64,000 nucleotides of DNA from CBDDKS01 sp965230335 (GCA_965230335.1 CBDDKS010000006.1:1426001-1490000); one strand, 5' to 3'; counted from the first letter of the stretch, positions 34,749 through 44,278 are shown. Made by a program: numbers and translations. Notes: a model not told the origin generated them from the letters alone.

Positions 34749-36305
34749 ATGAATGAAGATAATCCAGCCGTCGAAATCAGTCATGAAGAGCAACTGAAGC
34801 GATTCCTTCTACACGTAAGCTATAGTGGTATGGGTGTTGATGATCGTCTGGATGGCCTGCTTAATGCGTTAAGAACAACCCTTAAAAAAGATCGTTCAAT
34901 GGATGAGATAAAATCAGCTGTAGATAACATCACTTTTTATTTACGCGAATTAGAGGAAACTTCTGAAAAGAACGAAAACGCAACCGAACAACAAGATCCT
35001 TCAAAAATCACATTAGAAAACATAGTCTCTGATTTATTAAGCGAAAACATTAATAAAGACTGTCAAAATCATTTAAACACACTCCTGAAAAAATCCGGTA
35101 AATTATCTTCCGATGACTTCACTCATGAATTTAAAAACCTGTTAGTCAAGCAGTTCTCACAACTGAAACCCAAAAAAAACTGGTTAAGTTTTTTAAATAA
35201 GGATTCAACACCTGATGATAACACTGTAAATTTGGAACAGACTGATTCTGAACAACTACCAACATCCCTATTTAATTCATTAAACCGATTTATAGAACGC
35301 ATGGCTGTTATCGATATTTATAAGGAAACCATTGAGCATCTTAAAAAGAAAGTACAACAACTTGAAAGTATCGACGATTTGGTTCCAGTGATTGAAGATA
35401 TTACATCATCATTGATGGAAGCAAGCAGTCAGGAGCACGCACAGTTTGAATCTTTCCTAAAATCTTTAAATAAACGTTTATTGCATGTAGCTTCATTTCT
35501 GAATCATGCAACAACAGGACATGAAGCATTATTAAAGGCAAACAATAGTTTAGATGTGGAATTAACAGAACATATTAATACCATTAAAAATGATTTGGAA
35601 ACTGCCGAGGATTTTTCTGATATTAAAGAGCGATTTAATAAAACCTTTGTGCATATTTTTGATAGCATAAAGCGCTTCAATGAAACACAAAATAATCGCA
35701 TAGCTGCATCTATGTCTGAATTAAAAATTGTAACGGAGCAACTACAGGCAACTGAAGATGAAGCATTACGATTGAAAGAAGATCTTGCCGAACAAAGATA
35801 CCGTGCTTATACCGATCCCTTAACACAAATGCCTAATCGTTATGCCTATAACGAAAGACTTTCTCAGGAATATTCCCGTTGGCGACGATATCGAGGACAA
35901 TTGAGCCTGGTCGTTGGTGATATTGATTATTTTAAAAAAATCAATGATACCCATGGTCATGATGCTGGTGATATTGTATTGAAACAGGTTTCTGCTATTT
36001 TCATGAATACCATTAGAGAATCTGATTTTGTTGCACGTTTTGGTGGTGAAGAATTTGTTTTGTTAATGCCAGAAACCGGTTTAATTGATGCAACGAAAGC
36101 CATTAATAAACTACGACAAACTATAGGCAAAGAAATTATTAACATTGATAATGCCACCAGTATCCATGTGACTATTTCTTTTGGTGTTGCTGAATTTGAA
36201 GGCAGTGATACAGCCCATAAAGTATTTACTCGAGCCGATAAAGCATTACTTCGCGCTAAAGAAAAAGGACGGAATCAAGTCTGCTGTGAAAAAGAGTCAT
36301 CGTAA
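34749..36305 (+). CDS. Diguanylate cyclase (GGDEF) with long coiled N-terminal region
   Basis: 518 residues. Residues 1-340 are a soluble, mainly helical region without a recognised sensor motif, with heptad-rich stretches around 185-340 ending in ATEDEALRLKEDLAEQRYRA. The C-terminal GGDEF domain (about 345-515) has DPLTQMPNRYAYNE, GDIDYFKKINDTHGHDAGD and GGEEF (432-436), preceded by an inhibitory site RESD. It should make cyclic di-GMP with product inhibition. The position after the endonuclease gene matches the DgcH locus of Pseudomonas. It is convergent with the DUF599 gene, 7 nt apart. Confidence 0.92.
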   Translation: MNEDNPAVEISHEEQLKRFLLHVSYSGMGVDDRLDGLLNALRTTLKKDRSMDEIKSAVDNITFYLRELEETSEKNENATEQQDPSKITLENIVSDLLSENINKDCQNHLNTLLKKSGKLSSDDFTHEFKNLLVKQFSQLKPKKNWLSFLNKDSTPDDNTVNLEQTDSEQLPTSLFNSLNRFIERMAVIDIYKETIEHLKKKVQQLESIDDLVPVIEDITSSLMEASSQEHAQFESFLKSLNKRLLHVASFLNHATTGHEALLKANNSLDVELTEHINTIKNDLETAEDFSDIKERFNKTFVHIFDSIKRFNETQNNRIAASMSELKIVTEQLQATEDEALRLKEDLAEQRYRAYTDPLTQMPNRYAYNERLSQEYSRWRRYRGQLSLVVGDIDYFKKINDTHGHDAGDIVLKQVSAIFMNTIRESDFVARFGGEEFVLLMPETGLIDATKAINKLRQTIGKEIINIDNATSIHVTISFGVAEFEGSDTAHKVFTRADKALLRAKEKGRNQVCCEKESS

Positions 36306-36312
36306 AAAATAC

Positions 36313-37005
36313 TTATTTTGAACTCAAATTCTTCAATACAAACAGCGATCGGGAATGGAAATCTCTACGATATAAAACAGCAACCACCCAAGTAGTAGAA
36401 AGAATAAAAAGCCAAGGCTGCACAAACCAGGCTAGCGTTGCTAGTGCATAAGAATAAGAACGTAATCCCAGTGCAAAAGAATTACTTGCCAAATCCAATA
36501 ATTTTGATGTTTCTTCAATAAATATCTTTTTTTCTCTTTCATCAGCATCAAGTGTTGGTGCCGCACTAATCGCAATCACTGAAAAATTATACTGCCTGAT
36601 ACACCAGGTAAATTTAAAAAATGCATAAATAAAAATAATTAATAAGACAATTAACTTAAACTCCCAGGCAGCTGCACTGCTAAAGTTGATATACGGTAAA
36701 TTATTCACTAATGCTATGGCTTGATCAGTAGCACCCAATACCGTTAATACACCGGCCAATATAAAAACTGTAGTAGATGCAAAAAAAGCGACATTTCTCT
36801 GTAATATACTCAATGCATTGGTGTCTGCTATACGTATATCTCTTTCCAATAAACGGGCAATCCAAAGTTCTCGTACTTTTGTCAGTGACGAGGACAGACT
36901 TAATCTTTTTTCAGACTTTATCCGTGCATAGTGATGATAACCAAGCCAGCAAAAAACAAACCAGCCCAATGCTATCCAGTCAATTAAAGGTAAAAAATCA
37001 AACAT
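36313..37005 (-). CDS. DUF599 family membrane protein
   Basis: 230 residues with about four membrane spans (5-22, 72-95, 110-130, 190-215). Family marks are WFVFCWLGYHHYA, NAFSLGLRSY-like NSFALGLRSYSYALATLAWFVQPWLF and YRRDFHSR near the end. DUF599 proteins are inner-membrane proteins of unknown function. It is a single gene between the diguanylate cyclase and the divergent thioredoxin-domain gene. Confidence 0.85.
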   Translation of the reverse strand: MFDFLPLIDWIALGWFVFCWLGYHHYARIKSEKRLSLSSSLTKVRELWIARLLERDIRIADTNALSILQRNVAFFASTTVFILAGVLTVLGATDQAIALVNNLPYINFSSAAAWEFKLIVLLIIFIYAFFKFTWCIRQYNFSVIAISAAPTLDADEREKKIFIEETSKLLDLASNSFALGLRSYSYALATLAWFVQPWLFILSTTWVVAVLYRRDFHSRSLFVLKNLSSK

Positions 37006-37075
37006 TCTTTTACTCTACTTCATCATCAAATCATAGTATAGTGGAAAGCATTCATGTCTCGCTGATTATCTTATC

Positions 37076-39163
37076 ATGCCTATTAAAGAAATCACCACGA
37101 ATAATTTAGAACATAGTTTAAGCCCTTATTTGCGGCAACATAAGGAAAACCCTGTATTTTGGCAAGAATGGAGCAATGATATTATTGATTATGCCCGTAA
37201 ACACAAACAACCTATTTTACTCTCTATTGGTTATTCAACATGTCACTGGTGTCACGTGATGGCTCATGAATCATTTGAAGATAATGAAACAGCTCAACTG
37301 ATGAATACCCAGTTTATTAATATCAAAATTGACAGGGAAGAACGTCCTGATCTGGATAAAATTTACCAACAAGCCCATTTACTACTCAATCAACGTAGTG
37401 GCGGCTGGCCACTCACTATTTTTCTCGAACCGGATAGTCTATCTCCTTTTTTTGTTGGTACTTACTTTCCTAAAGAACCTCGGGAAAGCTTACCTTCTTT
37501 TAAACAATTATTAGTCACTCTATCATCTATTTATCATGAAAAGCCTGAAGATATTTTTGCGATCAGTCATAAAATTCAACAACAACTGTTAGAATTGAAT
37601 CAAGTATCATCTGAATCCAACCAAAAGGAAGACTTATCCCCTTTGTTTGTTGATCAATGTCTCGTACATGGTGATAAAGAATGGGGTGGACTCTCTGGTG
37701 CGCCTAAATTTCCACAACCCATATTATTAAGGACCGCATTAAAGTTATTGGCAACCCAAAAACCTGATAATCAGGAAGCACTGCATCAATTTATTCAATT
37801 AACGGCTCAAGCCATGTCAAGAATAGGATTATTTGATCATCTGGCAGGTGGTTTTTTTCGTTATTGTGTTGACAATTATTGGGGCATTCCCCATTTCGAA
37901 AAAATGCTTTATGACAATGCATTACTGCTAACTTTTTATAATGATCTGGCAAGATTCACTATGGATGGACACTATGCCGATCTCTGTAGAAAAACCTGTC
38001 AATGGCTTATGAAAGATATGATGTCTGAAGAGGGTGGATTTTATTCTGCTTTAGATGCCGACAGTGAAGGCAAAGAAGGTCAATATTATATTTGGAAGAA
38101 AGAACAGATAAAACAACAACTCGATGATGATGAATGGGCCATTGCTGAAATTGCATTTGGTTTAAGTCAAGCACCCAACTTTGAAGAATGCTGGCATCTT
38201 CATCAATGGTATTTTGGAGAAACTCTGGCAAAAAAAGCTAACAAACCTCTTAAACAAGTCAATTGGATGCTGGAGTCTATTAAAGAAAAATTATTATCAC
38301 TCAGAGAACAACGTATTCGTCCGCATAGAGATGAAAAAATATTAACCTCATGGAATGCTTTATTAATTAGTGCACTATTTCAAAGCAGTCAAATTTTAAA
38401 AAATCCGGATATAGAAAAAACAGCCTGGCAAACCTTATATTTCATAAAAGAACACCTTTGGAAAGAACAAAAACTACTGTCCGTTCATAGTCGTGGTATC
38501 AGTTATCAGGAAGGTTTTTTAGATGATTATGCTTTTTTATCACAAGCTATTCTGGATGCCTTACAAATAGAATGGCGACAAGAGCTTTATGATTGGTTGC
38601 TAAAACTTGCAGAAGTATTAGTTGAACAATTTTATAATAACGAGGGTGGTTTTTTCTTTTCCTCTCATGATAATAGCCCTGACAAAAAATCTTATTTACT
38701 GACGAAAACGCTCTGTTTAAATGATGATGCACTGCCTAATGGTAATGCCGTCACTTTATCCGTATTCAATCTCATGGGTACTTTATCAGGAACATCACAT
38801 TATAGTGATATCATTGAAAAAACCTTGCAAATTTCGGCCAATGATTTAAATCAATATATTTTAAGTCATGCCGCTTTATTAAATACTTATTTGGAATATA
38901 AGCATGGTATTCAATGTATTGTTTTACGAGGAAGCCTTACTGAAATCCTTAAATGGAAAGACACTTTTGGATTGGATTATCGACCTCATCAGAAAGTATT
39001 TTTAATACCAAATCATATAGAGCTTTCTAAAAATCTGGAAGAAAAATATCCGACTAAAAAAGAAACTTATGCCACTATTTGTGATCAACAGGGATGCAGT
39101 CTACCCATCACATCATTGTCAGAATTGCAGGAAAGACTAACAAATCTGAGCTTAAATTCATAA
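37076..39163 (+). CDS. Thioredoxin-domain protein, YyaL/SSP411 (DUF255) family
   Basis: 695 residues, typical for the family. The N-terminal thioredoxin-like domain (about 10-165) has LRQHKENPVFWQ, LLSIGYSTCHWCHVMAHESF with C56-H-W-C59, IKIDREERPDLD and GGWPLTIFL. The rest is an (alpha/alpha)6 glycosidase-like region (around 200-600: GGLSGAPKFPQP, GGFFRYCVDNYWGIPHFEKMLYDNA, RIRPHRDEKILTSWNAL). No cellular role is firmly known in bacteria. It is followed by a strong terminator. Confidence 0.92.
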   Translation: MPIKEITTNNLEHSLSPYLRQHKENPVFWQEWSNDIIDYARKHKQPILLSIGYSTCHWCHVMAHESFEDNETAQLMNTQFINIKIDREERPDLDKIYQQAHLLLNQRSGGWPLTIFLEPDSLSPFFVGTYFPKEPRESLPSFKQLLVTLSSIYHEKPEDIFAISHKIQQQLLELNQVSSESNQKEDLSPLFVDQCLVHGDKEWGGLSGAPKFPQPILLRTALKLLATQKPDNQEALHQFIQLTAQAMSRIGLFDHLAGGFFRYCVDNYWGIPHFEKMLYDNALLLTFYNDLARFTMDGHYADLCRKTCQWLMKDMMSEEGGFYSALDADSEGKEGQYYIWKKEQIKQQLDDDEWAIAEIAFGLSQAPNFEECWHLHQWYFGETLAKKANKPLKQVNWMLESIKEKLLSLREQRIRPHRDEKILTSWNALLISALFQSSQILKNPDIEKTAWQTLYFIKEHLWKEQKLLSVHSRGISYQEGFLDDYAFLSQAILDALQIEWRQELYDWLLKLAEVLVEQFYNNEGGFFFSSHDNSPDKKSYLLTKTLCLNDDALPNGNAVTLSVFNLMGTLSGTSHYSDIIEKTLQISANDLNQYILSHAALLNTYLEYKHGIQCIVLRGSLTEILKWKDTFGLDYRPHQKVFLIPNHIELSKNLEEKYPTKKETYATICDQQGCSLPITSLSELQERLTNLSLNS

Positions 39164-39240
39164 TATAACTGGATCAGCCTATTTTGGTAGTGTGATTTAA
39201 CCCGAGTTCAGGTTAGTTTAGCTATCTCTATCTATAACAA

Positions 39241-39270
39241 AAAAAGAGCGCAATATCTGCGCTCTTTTTT
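39241..39270. terminator. Bidirectional intrinsic terminator
   Basis: GAGCGCA (39246-39252) pairs with TGCGCTC (39258-39264) and is flanked by A5 before and T6 after, extending the helix to 12 bp. It lies between the convergent thioredoxin-domain and OPT genes and can serve both. Confidence 0.93.
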
Positions 39271-39300
39271 ATTCAGAAAGTTCTAAAATAAAATATGGTT

Positions 39301-41325
39301 TTATGCTTCTTTCTTTTCAGAAGGTTTGGCATTTTTTACCATACTAAAGAACCAATAGACCAAGGTTGAAAAAGCAACCACACCCGCTAAAGTTACTAAC
39401 CATTCATTATTACCAGCCCAACCTGTTCCTAATCCTAGTTCACTGGCTTTTTTATTCTGAATAAAAGCAACCGCAGCAATACCAACACCTAACAAACCAG
39501 CACCCCCTACAAAACCACTACCTAAAAGAATGCCGGTTTCTTTGCGTGCTTCAAGTTGTTTATCATTTTTTGTAAATTTTTCTACCCAAAAGCGAATCAT
39601 GCCGCCAAGAAAAATAGGAATCATGGTTGCCACAGGCAAATAAACACCCACAGCAAAAGGTAACGATGGTATACGAAGTAATTCACATGTAATAGCGATA
39701 CCAACACCTATAGCAATTAATGTCCAGGGTAAGTTTTGATCCAGTACACCATCAATCACCAGCTTCATTAATGTTGCCTGCGGTGCAGGTAACTCATCGC
39801 TACCAAACCCAAAAGTTTCGGCTAACATTAATACGGCAAAACACACGAAAGCCGCTGATGTCAGTACACCCAGTATTTCAGCAAGTTGTTGCTTTTTAGG
39901 TGTGGCACCCACAATAAAACCTGTTTTTAAATCCTGTGATGTGTCCCCTGCTATGGATGCCGCAATACACACTACACAACCAACGATGAGTGCCCCAGCT
40001 TTACCCGTGCTTCCTGTCCAGTCCAACATTAAAAATATGGTCGCTGTACCTAACAAGGCAGCAATAGTCATTCCACTCACCGGATTAGAAGTACATCCCA
40101 CCATACCCACAATACGGGAAGCAACGGTAACAAAAAAGAAAGCAAAAATAGTGACACACAGCGCAGCAATAATGCGTGAATCTACACCACCTACAATACC
40201 AAATGCCTGGGGTAAAAATGTTAAAGCCAAAACAACCGTTAAAATACCGATACCAACAATCTTCAATGGCAAATCATTTTTGGTTCGTTCAATGGTGTTT
40301 GCCTGATCACCATGCACTCTTTTTTCTAATTGTTTCGCACCAATCTTAAAGCTTTGAACCATGACGGGAATCGTTCGAATTAAAGTAATAATACCTGCTG
40401 TTGCTACAGCACCCGCACCAATATATCTAACGTATCGTGTCCAAATATCATAAGCGGACATTTGGCTAATCAATTTAACGGTTTCTGGAAAAAGGGGTGT
40501 TGTCTGTGCTTCTCCCCAGTAAGCAATACCAGGAATAAGAATCAGTGCACTGAGTAAACCACCACCAACCATAATAGAGGCAATACGTGGTCCTAAAATA
40601 AAACCAACACCAAACAATGCACTGGATAACTTAATACCAATTTGCGCTTTGGCAATCACCGGTAAACTAAAAGATAATTTTGAAGGAATCACCTGCAACC
40701 AGGTTGTCAGGGTTTTAAATAATGCAGCAACACCGATACCAATAAATATAAACTTTGCTCTATTGCCCCCTTCTTCGTTAGCAATCAAAACCTCGGCACA
40801 TGCTGTTCCCTCAGGATAGGGTAATTTGCCATGTTCTTTTTCAATTAAATAACGACGCAGAGGAATCATAAATAAAATACCTAAAATACCACCACACATG
40901 GCCAGAATAGTCATTTGTAGTAAATCAGGCGCCATCTGCCACATGAATAATGCCGGTAAGGTAAATATGATGCCACTGGCAACAGAACTGGATGCTGAAC
41001 CCGTTGTCTGTGCAATATTGGTTTCTAAAATTGTGCTGTGTATACCGCCCTTGGCCAACAACCGGAAGACGGCAACGGCCATAACTGCAACAGGAATCGA
41101 TGTACTGATGGTTAAGCCGGCTCTTAATCCTAAATAGGCATTTGCTGCACCAAAAATTACGCCAAAAAATATACCTAAAATTAACGCTTTAGGTGTGAAT
41201 TCAGCCATACTTTGATGAGGGCCAACATAAGGTTGGTGTTTGTTTGAATCTGAAGGCTTCTGCGGAGCATCCGTCAAATTAACGGGGGTACTCTCTGTGG
41301 AGACAATCTCTTCTTTAATACTCAT
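39301..41325 (-). CDS. OPT family oligopeptide transporter
   Basis: 674 residues with about 14-16 membrane spans after a 40-residue hydrophilic tail. OPT blocks are FTPKALILGIFFGVIFGAANAYLGLRAGLTISTSIP, TGSASSSVASGIIFTLPAL, LPYPEGTACAEVL, GCTSNPVSGMTIA, GDTSQDLKTGFIVG and PLPxAVGxYLP-like SLPFAVGVYLP. These proton-coupled transporters take up small peptides or metal chelates. The substrate cannot be inferred. A peptide or metallophore role is conceivable but unsupported. Confidence 0.92.
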   Translation of the reverse strand: MSIKEEIVSTESTPVNLTDAPQKPSDSNKHQPYVGPHQSMAEFTPKALILGIFFGVIFGAANAYLGLRAGLTISTSIPVAVMAVAVFRLLAKGGIHSTILETNIAQTTGSASSSVASGIIFTLPALFMWQMAPDLLQMTILAMCGGILGILFMIPLRRYLIEKEHGKLPYPEGTACAEVLIANEEGGNRAKFIFIGIGVAALFKTLTTWLQVIPSKLSFSLPVIAKAQIGIKLSSALFGVGFILGPRIASIMVGGGLLSALILIPGIAYWGEAQTTPLFPETVKLISQMSAYDIWTRYVRYIGAGAVATAGIITLIRTIPVMVQSFKIGAKQLEKRVHGDQANTIERTKNDLPLKIVGIGILTVVLALTFLPQAFGIVGGVDSRIIAALCVTIFAFFFVTVASRIVGMVGCTSNPVSGMTIAALLGTATIFLMLDWTGSTGKAGALIVGCVVCIAASIAGDTSQDLKTGFIVGATPKKQQLAEILGVLTSAAFVCFAVLMLAETFGFGSDELPAPQATLMKLVIDGVLDQNLPWTLIAIGVGIAITCELLRIPSLPFAVGVYLPVATMIPIFLGGMIRFWVEKFTKNDKQLEARKETGILLGSGFVGGAGLLGVGIAAVAFIQNKKASELGLGTGWAGNNEWLVTLAGVVAFSTLVYWFFSMVKNAKPSEKKEA

Positions 41326-41446
41326 TACCCAGTATTCCTCTCTCTTTTTTGCACTCCATTAAATAGATTCCATCCATCAAAGTCAAACAATTGCTTGTTT
41401 AAAAACAGAGTGAGTAATACTAAATATGACTAGATTATAATGAAAA

Positions 41447-42181
41447 TCAATAAGTTAAAGAAGGGTGTTGCAATTTGCCCTCATATTCGAAATCACTTCG
41501 CAAAAACTCCATACTCTCTCCATCTCTCCGTCCAAACCAGCAAACCCGTTGCGTTAAATGTACCATCCAGTGTTGTTGTTTTTCTGGCTTTTTAGTAGTG
41601 AAACATTTAGGCGACATCACAGCAACATTAGTGCCTCCCTTAAATCGAGCAGAAGGATACCAAAAAAATTCTGCACCCATTTCTCTTAATTGACTACCCA
41701 AAGATTGAGTGTAATCCCAGGAGCTCGGCGCTGTAATGACAGCTTCTTTACTATCAAAAGGTGCCAAACGTAAATCCAGTGTTTTCTCACTGGATACACC
41801 TATCAAAAAAGCCGTTCTTGAATCACGAATATGCTCTAAAGGACCTAAGTTTTTTAAGCCAGCTTGAAATAACCATAAATAAACAGCGGCTTCTGCAAGT
41901 AAAGTAGAATGCTCCTGCGAAGCATAAAAAATACCCCGCTCCCAGGTACTGCCAAAACGGGAACCATGCTTTAAAGGTGGATAACGAAATGGTGTCATTA
42001 ATAAATAAGACAAACCTTTCAGATCATCAGCAACCGGTGGTTTAGACTGATCCAATAATGCTTCTAGGCGGTGTTGCTCTTCAGCCGATCGCGTAATGTT
42101 ACGAGTTGCCGCAACAACCTGAGTTTCAACAATTCGCCAGACCTTCCCCATACGGGGAACAAATGTTTGTTGATCCAACAT
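41447..42181 (-). CDS. RES-domain toxin (NAD-degrading)
   Basis: 244 residues. RES domain marks are VWRIV (14-18), GSRFGSTWERGIFYAS (73-88, with the conserved Arg76 and Tyr86) and LAEAAVY with Glu97, followed later by ITAPSSWDYTQSLG (conserved Ser region). RES toxins degrade NAD+ and stop growth. It starts 4 nt after the Xre/ParS antitoxin gene, the normal antitoxin-first order. The protein is somewhat longer than many RES toxins, with extra N- and C-terminal segments. Confidence 0.85.
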   Translation of the reverse strand: MLDQQTFVPRMGKVWRIVETQVVAATRNITRSAEEQHRLEALLDQSKPPVADDLKGLSYLLMTPFRYPPLKHGSRFGSTWERGIFYASQEHSTLLAEAAVYLWLFQAGLKNLGPLEHIRDSRTAFLIGVSSEKTLDLRLAPFDSKEAVITAPSSWDYTQSLGSQLREMGAEFFWYPSARFKGGTNVAVMSPKCFTTKKPEKQQHWMVHLTQRVCWFGRRDGESMEFLRSDFEYEGKLQHPSLTY

Positions 42182-42185
42182 ACAG

Positions 42186-42551
42186 CTATATACGGCCTCT
42201 CATCGCGTCCAAATACCAAAGCACCTGAGATAAACCATCTACCTTTTGAATGAGGTCAATGGGCTTCTGCTCATTTAAATGTTGGTTTTCGGTTTTCATC
42301 CAATGTTTAATTGAAGATTCATCACCACCAACAATGGAAAATAACGCGCGATATAATCGAATTAACAAAAGTGCAAGTTCAAAAGGTTTATGGTTGGGTA
42401 TTGGTGCCCCACTTTTCATTCGAGCCACCGTTGGAACAGAAACACCAATAGCATTGGCAAGCTGTTCCCGATTTAACCCAAGCTCATCAGCCGCAGCAAC
42501 AACACTATTGCCAACAAGCGCTTCGTCAGAAGTTATACTCGATACAGTCAT
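42186..42551 (-). CDS. Xre/MbcA/ParS-type antitoxin
   Basis: 121 residues. An Xre helix-turn-helix lies at about 23-50 (LGLNREQLANAIGVSVPTVARMKSG), followed by the MbcA/ParS toxin-binding region (LLIRLYRALFSIVGGDESSIKHWMKTENQHLN, then VLWYLDAMRGRI). It neutralises the RES toxin and should repress its own promoter. Two matching palindromes and a TATAAT box lie directly upstream. The Gly-Gly around 74-75 and WM motif are family typical. Confidence 0.88.
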   Translation of the reverse strand: MTVSSITSDEALVGNSVVAAADELGLNREQLANAIGVSVPTVARMKSGAPIPNHKPFELALLLIRLYRALFSIVGGDESSIKHWMKTENQHLNEQKPIDLIQKVDGLSQVLWYLDAMRGRI

Positions 42552-42570
42552 AAACAGTCACACTAAAATA

Positions 42571-42612
42571 TATCTTAAGATACATTCTATTATAAATAGT
42601 ATCTCAAGATAC
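42571..42612 (-). promoter_or_regulatory. Promoter and paired operators of the RES/Xre module
   Basis: The palindromes TATCTTAAGATA (42571-42582) and GTATCTCAAGATAC (42599-42612) share the half-site GTATCTYAA, with centres 29 nt apart. Between them, on the minus strand, is TATAAT (42594-42589), with TTGCGT 16 nt upstream overlapping the second palindrome. This arrangement fits autorepression by the Xre antitoxin. Confidence 0.75.
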
Positions 42613-42727
42613 GCAATAGCGACTGTAATATTTTTTCTCATTATACTATCTGTATAAGTAGTATAACCAGCCTTTTACCTAAAAAAGTCGAGATGCAAGC
42701 AGACAGTTAATGAAAGTGAGCTTTGCT

Positions 42728-42797
42728 AATACCCTTATAAAAACGATTTCGCACCGCTTCGCTGTGTGCGACTGACTTTTCCAAGAGTGGTATTAAA
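42728..42797. repeat. Repeat-bearing intergenic element at the csoR 3' end
   Basis: Contains 42753-42790, a 38-nt stretch with only three differences from 53496-53533. It is bounded by short inverted arms TAATACC (42728-42734) and GGTATTA (42789-42795). The csoR stop codon lies in the right arm. It looks like a small non-coding repeat unit. Confidence 0.6.
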
Positions 42798-43089
42798 AAC
42801 GTTTAAATAACGCCATTAATTCTTCAATTTTGCCATCAACATTCGTTTGATCTTGAGATTCAAATGCATCCTTAACGCAACATTTAATATGCCTTTGTAA
42901 TATATTGGTTTCCACAGATTTTAATGCGGATTGCACTGCTTTCAATTGTGTCAGAATTTCCGGGCAATAACGTTGTTCATCTATCATCCGTTTAATGCCT
43001 TCTATTTGACCAGCAATACGATTGATACGATGTCTTTCTTCCACATGACTTGGATGCTCGGAATGGCAGGCTAATTCTGAAACACTCAT
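42793..43089 (-). CDS. csoR: CsoR-family Cu(I)-sensing repressor
   Basis: 98 residues from ATG 43089; the frame is open further upstream, but the shorter start gives a standard CsoR. The four-helix DUF156 protein carries the complete Cu(I) ligand set C42, H67 and C71, with the exact 25 and 4 residue spacing of CsoR. A Tyr precedes the first Cys and Glu residues lie near position 89. FrmR and RcnR lack the last Cys, so copper is the best prediction. It is the third gene of a copper operon headed by an operator at 44262. Confidence 0.88.
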   Translation of the reverse strand: MSVSELACHSEHPSHVEERHRINRIAGQIEGIKRMIDEQRYCPEILTQLKAVQSALKSVETNILQRHIKCCVKDAFESQDQTNVDGKIEELMALFKRF

Positions 43090-43226
43090 TGTACAGTTAT
43101 TCTCATTAAAAATAGTTGGATGCAATAGAATGGGCGATAATAACACACCCTAAAATTAACTTAAAATCTATTACAAAAAAGTTGCATATGAAATACATTG
43201 AAAATTATAACTATTTGAAAACAATG

Positions 43227-43550
43227 TTATTTTTTAACTAAAACACGTTCAATTCGTTCAACTGTAATACCATTATCCTCTATCATTTTAGTAATGATTT
43301 TATCTGACAAATTTTGCTTTGGCTTTAAAATAAAATCTACTGTTTGATGTTCTAAACTGATTTTTATTTCATGAACCTCTTTCTTTTTCTTAAATACTTT
43401 TTCTAGTCCACGCGCACAAAAATCACACACCATACCTTTTACATGGGCAACAATTTTATTGTGTTTAATATCATGCTCAACCGTCGCATGAAGCCTCTGA
43501 TTAAAGGTTAACAGACTGATTAATATAAACAATAATGACACATATCGCAT
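43227..43550 (-). CDS. Secreted heavy-metal-associated (HMA) domain protein
   Basis: 107 residues from ATG 43550, preceded by GAGAGGTG. An upstream GTG lies inside that ribosome site and is rejected. A signal peptide (MRYVSLLFILISLLTF) places the protein in the periplasm. The HMA fold has the Cu(I) site GMVCDFC (C42-x-x-C45), ALEKV-like LEKVFKKKKEV and a C-terminal VERIERVLVKK strand. It resembles MerP/CopZ-like chaperones but is exported. It lies between the outer-membrane protein gene and csoR. Confidence 0.82.
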   Translation of the reverse strand: MRYVSLLFILISLLTFNQRLHATVEHDIKHNKIVAHVKGMVCDFCARGLEKVFKKKKEVHEIKISLEHQTVDFILKPKQNLSDKIITKMIEDNGITVERIERVLVKK

Positions 43551-43573
43551 AACAGGCACCTCTCAATCTCAAG

Positions 43574-44236
43574 CTAATAACGTACTATCCAATTGAATAG
43601 CACATCAGAATCATTGTCTGCTCCAATTTCAAAAAGATAAGACCCTTTAAAAAAACGAAGCAATGGTGTTACTAAAAATTTTGTATCTTTCAATTCAGGC
43701 TGTTCAGGATGATGTTCTACCTGCAGCATAATCCAGGTATGTAACTTATTATAACCTGCTATATAGGGGGCAATGCCTGCACGTGCCTTTTGATGAAATG
43801 AGCCATTATCAAAAACATCAGCATAACGCACTTCATTGTCATAACTTAAAAAATAGCGTCGGGTCTCCCAATCCAATGAAAAACCCATAGCAATCCGTTC
43901 TTCAACTCTATCATCATCGGATATAACACCTAATTGCGTTCTAAGATACATATTTCTCTGGGAATTCTTTGTATTTCGACGATTTAATAAATAATTCCAT
44001 TGAAAATTAATGTTATAGAGATCACTTTGCCGAAAATCTTCAACAGAAAGCCCTATTGAATAGTTTTTTTCTGGCGAATAATGGATATGTAATCGACTTA
44101 ATTCCCAATTATTGGACTGCATGACCGTCCATCCACCCGGATAAGAAATTGGACGTGCGATAAGGTGTTGAATACCACCAACAACCAAAAACACCAAACT
44201 TAATAGTCTGATACAAGATTTCAAAACATAAGACAT
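43574..44236 (-). CDS. Putative outer-membrane beta-barrel protein in copper operon
   Basis: 220 residues from ATG 44236. An N-terminal hydrophobic signal (about 8-28) is followed by alternating amphipathic strands (WELSRLHIHYSP, YSIGLSVEDF, MYLRTQLGVISD, HTWIMLQVEHHP) and a C-terminal aromatic residue (FNWIVRY), consistent with an 8-10 strand outer-membrane barrel. No named family is recognised. It is the first gene after the CsoR operator, so copper probably induces it. His-rich positions (LHIHY, VEHHPEQ) could bind metal. Its role could be copper export, uptake or sensing at the outer membrane. Confidence 0.65.
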   Translation of the reverse strand: MSYVLKSCIRLLSLVFLVVGGIQHLIARPISYPGGWTVMQSNNWELSRLHIHYSPEKNYSIGLSVEDFRQSDLYNINFQWNYLLNRRNTKNSQRNMYLRTQLGVISDDDRVEERIAMGFSLDWETRRYFLSYDNEVRYADVFDNGSFHQKARAGIAPYIAGYNKLHTWIMLQVEHHPEQPELKDTKFLVTPLLRFFKGSYLFEIGADNDSDVLFNWIVRY

Positions 44237-44261
44237 TGTTGATCTTTCATATATAAACAAT

Positions 44262-44278
44262 ATACCCCCATAGGGTAT
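44262..44278. promoter_or_regulatory. CsoR-type operator
   Basis: ATACCC, five bases CCATA, GGGTAT: an inverted repeat matching the GC-centred CsoR operator form (ATACCC-N5-GGGTAT). It lies 26 nt upstream of the first gene of an operon that encodes a CsoR, which strongly supports autoregulation by Cu(I). Confidence 0.82.

Noticed and set aside
42793..43089. FrmR or RcnR identity for the DUF156 regulator
   Set aside because: The third ligand position is Cys71 and the N-terminal metal-binding His of RcnR is absent, so the Cu(I) type fits best.
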